Assembly (NCBI GenBank): GCA_050259615.1
Contig: JBLNAZ010000046.1
Coordinates: forward strand, 1 to 64,000
Reading direction: 5' to 3'
Source of the DNA: JAAXKN01 sp050259615
Lineage (GTDB): Bacteria > Bacteroidota > Ignavibacteria > Ignavibacteriales > SURF-24
DNA length: 64,000 nucleotides
Made by a program: the position numbers and the translations under genes. Shown piece after piece: positions 62,424 through 64,000 of this stretch (positions are counted from its first letter, which is position 1; every line of letters starts with the position of its first letter). Below the pieces are notes generated by a model. That model was not told the origin of the DNA. It searched no databases and was given only the letters and a program-made list of their open reading frames with translations.

Positions 62424-63392
62424 ATGAAAAATATTTATTTACATATTATCGGCATTATCTTCCTGGTCTCCATTCTGGCTGGCTGTGCCGATTCAACTAA
62501 TTCGCCCGATAAGCTGGCTCCGTCTGTGGAAATCTATAAGCCGGACGTAAACGATACAGTTACTACCGGTAAGCAGACTATAAGTTATGCCGCCGCAGAT
62601 GACCAGAGAATAGCTTACTTTGAGCTGTATGTAAACGGTAAATTTATTTCTCATATCGATCCTAATACCGACGGTACAAATCCCGCTATATACTGGAACG
62701 TGGATTCAACTCTTGCAAACACAAAGGCAAGCTACTATATAGTGGCCTATGATGACGGCGGTAATTCTACAAAAAGCAAAGAGATAACAGGAGTATTTAT
62801 TACTGAAAGCCATGAGCCTCCGCGTGCTCCCTCAAACCTGGCATTGAGAAAGTTCGAGAATAGTAATACCACTTTTAATCTAAGCTGGGATGATAACTCC
62901 AGTAATGAAGACGGCTTTGAATTATGGCGTAAAGACGGACAGGATGGCCAGTTCCATATCATATATACAGCTATTCCGCGCAATAATACTTCTGCCAATG
63001 ACCAAGTGCCTTCTGAAAACGTAAGTTACTTTTACAAAATCAGGGCCTTTAAAGACACCAGCAGGTCCGAATTCAGCAATATCGTAGGCACAACCGGCTC
63101 GAACAGCCTGATCCCGCACCCTATCAGCCTTACTGCAGCACCAAGCAAAACGGATGTTAAACTCGACTGGCTCTTTCCAGCTGCTTCTGAAAGTATTCTG
63201 GGATTTGAGATTGAACGCAAAGGCTGGGGGGATTATTCCCAGCTCGCTATTGTGTTTCCCAGCATAAGACATTATGAGGATACTAAACAGATGAATGCTT
63301 ATCAGATTTATACCTACAGAGTCAGGGCTTTTACGGGAGATGGAAAATCCGACTGGTCAGATGAAATATCCGCTACAATACCAAGGGATTAA
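62424..63392 (+). CDS. Lipoprotein with Ig-like and fibronectin type III domains
   Basis: A 322-residue lipoprotein: IIGIIFLVSILAG then Cys 21. Residues ~32-130 form a Big/Ig-like domain (DKLAPSVEIYKPDVNDTV, AYFELYVNGKFI). Two fibronectin III domains follow (about 135-225, PRAPSNLALRKF with FNLSWDDNSSNEDGFELWRK; and about 228-320, PISLTAAPSKTDVKLDW). It probably sits on the outer membrane and may bind polysaccharide or protein. Its gene follows the glycosyltransferase cluster after 71 bases. Confidence 0.87.
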   Translation: MKNIYLHIIGIIFLVSILAGCADSTNSPDKLAPSVEIYKPDVNDTVTTGKQTISYAAADDQRIAYFELYVNGKFISHIDPNTDGTNPAIYWNVDSTLANTKASYYIVAYDDGGNSTKSKEITGVFITESHEPPRAPSNLALRKFENSNTTFNLSWDDNSSNEDGFELWRKDGQDGQFHIIYTAIPRNNTSANDQVPSENVSYFYKIRAFKDTSRSEFSNIVGTTGSNSLIPHPISLTAAPSKTDVKLDWLFPAASESILGFEIERKGWGDYSQLAIVFPSIRHYEDTKQMNAYQIYTYRVRAFTGDGKSDWSDEISATIPRD

Positions 63393-63465
63393 GGGATTTC
63401 CGGAAAGTGCCGATGAGCATAAATACTGCACCATTAAGCAGCACGGAACCCCGGCAAATTAATTT

Positions 63466-64000
63466 ATGACATTAATAACAGACATATTAAGAATTCTAAA
63501 TGGACTGAAAGTTCCGTCTTTCATTGTGGAAAAAGACGGGGAAATTCTTCATGCAAATTCTAAGGGTGAATCCCTCAGGGAAGAATGCCATAAGCTTCAG
63601 AATATATCGGATCTTTTCAGGTCTGAGGCTTCCGGGAAACTCAGGACCGGGCTCTCAGAAAGCACGGAATATATGAAGTCTTTAGTTCTTGAAGGCCTGG
63701 AGCTCGTACCGGGGTTAAAGGGAAGAAATGAGGCTGAAGCCTCCATTTCTGCTTTTGAAGATGAAGACCACAGACATTATGCCGTATGTACGCTTTACTT
63801 TTCTGAAGATGAAAGAAATTCTGAAAAATTTGAATTTAATTTCTCCTCCAGGGAATTTAAGGATATTATTAAAGATGACGATCTGATCAGAATCTTTGAT
63901 GAAATTAAATCTTCATTCCCATTTACTTTTCTGGGAAAGACCAGGATTCAGAATGAAATAAATAAACTGGATGAATTTTTCTGGCTGAAAGATGCTGATG
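63466..64000 (+). CDS. PAS-like protein, 3' truncated by the window edge
   Basis: An open frame from ATG 63466 runs to the end of the window without a stop (178 codons seen). The first residues, with VPSFIVEKDGEILHAN, look like the opening strands of a PAS domain. The remainder is acidic and helical/beta mixed, with no motif I recognise, and ends just after EFFWLKDAD-like sequence. It could be the sensory part of a kinase or a regulator. The ATG lacks a clear ribosome binding site. Confidence 0.6.
   Translation, partial: MTLITDILRILNGLKVPSFIVEKDGEILHANSKGESLREECHKLQNISDLFRSEASGKLRTGLSESTEYMKSLVLEGLELVPGLKGRNEAEASISAFEDEDHRHYAVCTLYFSEDERNSEKFEFNFSSREFKDIIKDDDLIRIFDEIKSSFPFTFLGKTRIQNEINKLDEFFWLKDAD

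Overview
The window looks like a chromosomal segment from an anaerobic or facultative member of the Ignavibacteria/Chlorobi side of the Bacteroidota. The evidence is indirect: two proteins end in type IX secretion sorting domains with the NPFNP signature, there is a TonB-receptor/DUF4876/beta-barrel trio, lipoprotein signals are common, base composition is moderate, and the energy genes are those of a fermenting or sulfur-respiring anaerobe. I saw no rRNA, tRNA, insertion sequence, phage gene or CRISPR array.

Layout. 1-2663: two T9SS-exported proteins, the first cut by the window edge and the second a VIT/VWA protein. 2711-4705 (-): a UvrD/PcrA-type helicase. 5127-10989: clpC, pyrE, an M64 metallopeptidase and a SpoIIE-type phosphatase. 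10991-12914: an isolated pduS-pduT-like pair, i.e. bacterial-microcompartment redox parts without the rest of a compartment operon. 13020-19091: a periplasmic solute-binding protein and two large histidine kinases. 19201-24775: a VOC lipoprotein, a 1335-residue TPR protein with three CbbX-type AAA+ modules on the minus strand, and a head-GIN lipoprotein; purE follows.

25574-38134 is the most striking region. A consensus sigma-54 promoter (TGGCAC-N5-TTGC) with upstream dyad and direct repeats precedes a NADH-linked [FeFe]-hydrogenase set (HydC-HydB-HydA). A protein joining a divergent H-cluster domain directly to a histidine kinase follows, then a stand-alone receiver, a receiver-PAS-kinase and another receiver. 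A second, differently built HydC-HydB-HydA set closes the region. I read this as a hydrogen-responsive control unit placed between two hydrogenases of different cofactor equipment. No sigma-54 activator protein is encoded in the window.

38455-43655 holds the TonB receptor, DUF4876 lipoprotein and beta-barrel trio. 44132-57330 is a sulfur-respiration island with its own molybdenum-cofactor genes: moeA, mobA, a Rieske protein, a cytochrome b fused to a 12-haem cytochrome c region, a cysteine-rich MerR regulator, a Psr/Phs-type molybdoenzyme with its FeS and NrfD subunits, a split YedE sulfur transporter, a rhodanese-like protein whose only cysteine is its last residue, and on the opposite strand MOSC, moaC and moaA. 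A single-domain ChrA and a carboxymuconolactone-decarboxylase-like protein follow on the minus strand. 58577-63392 looks like an exopolysaccharide synthesis cluster (GT2 synthase, small membrane protein, degenerate deacetylase-like protein, FN3 lipoprotein), and a PAS-like gene runs off the right edge.
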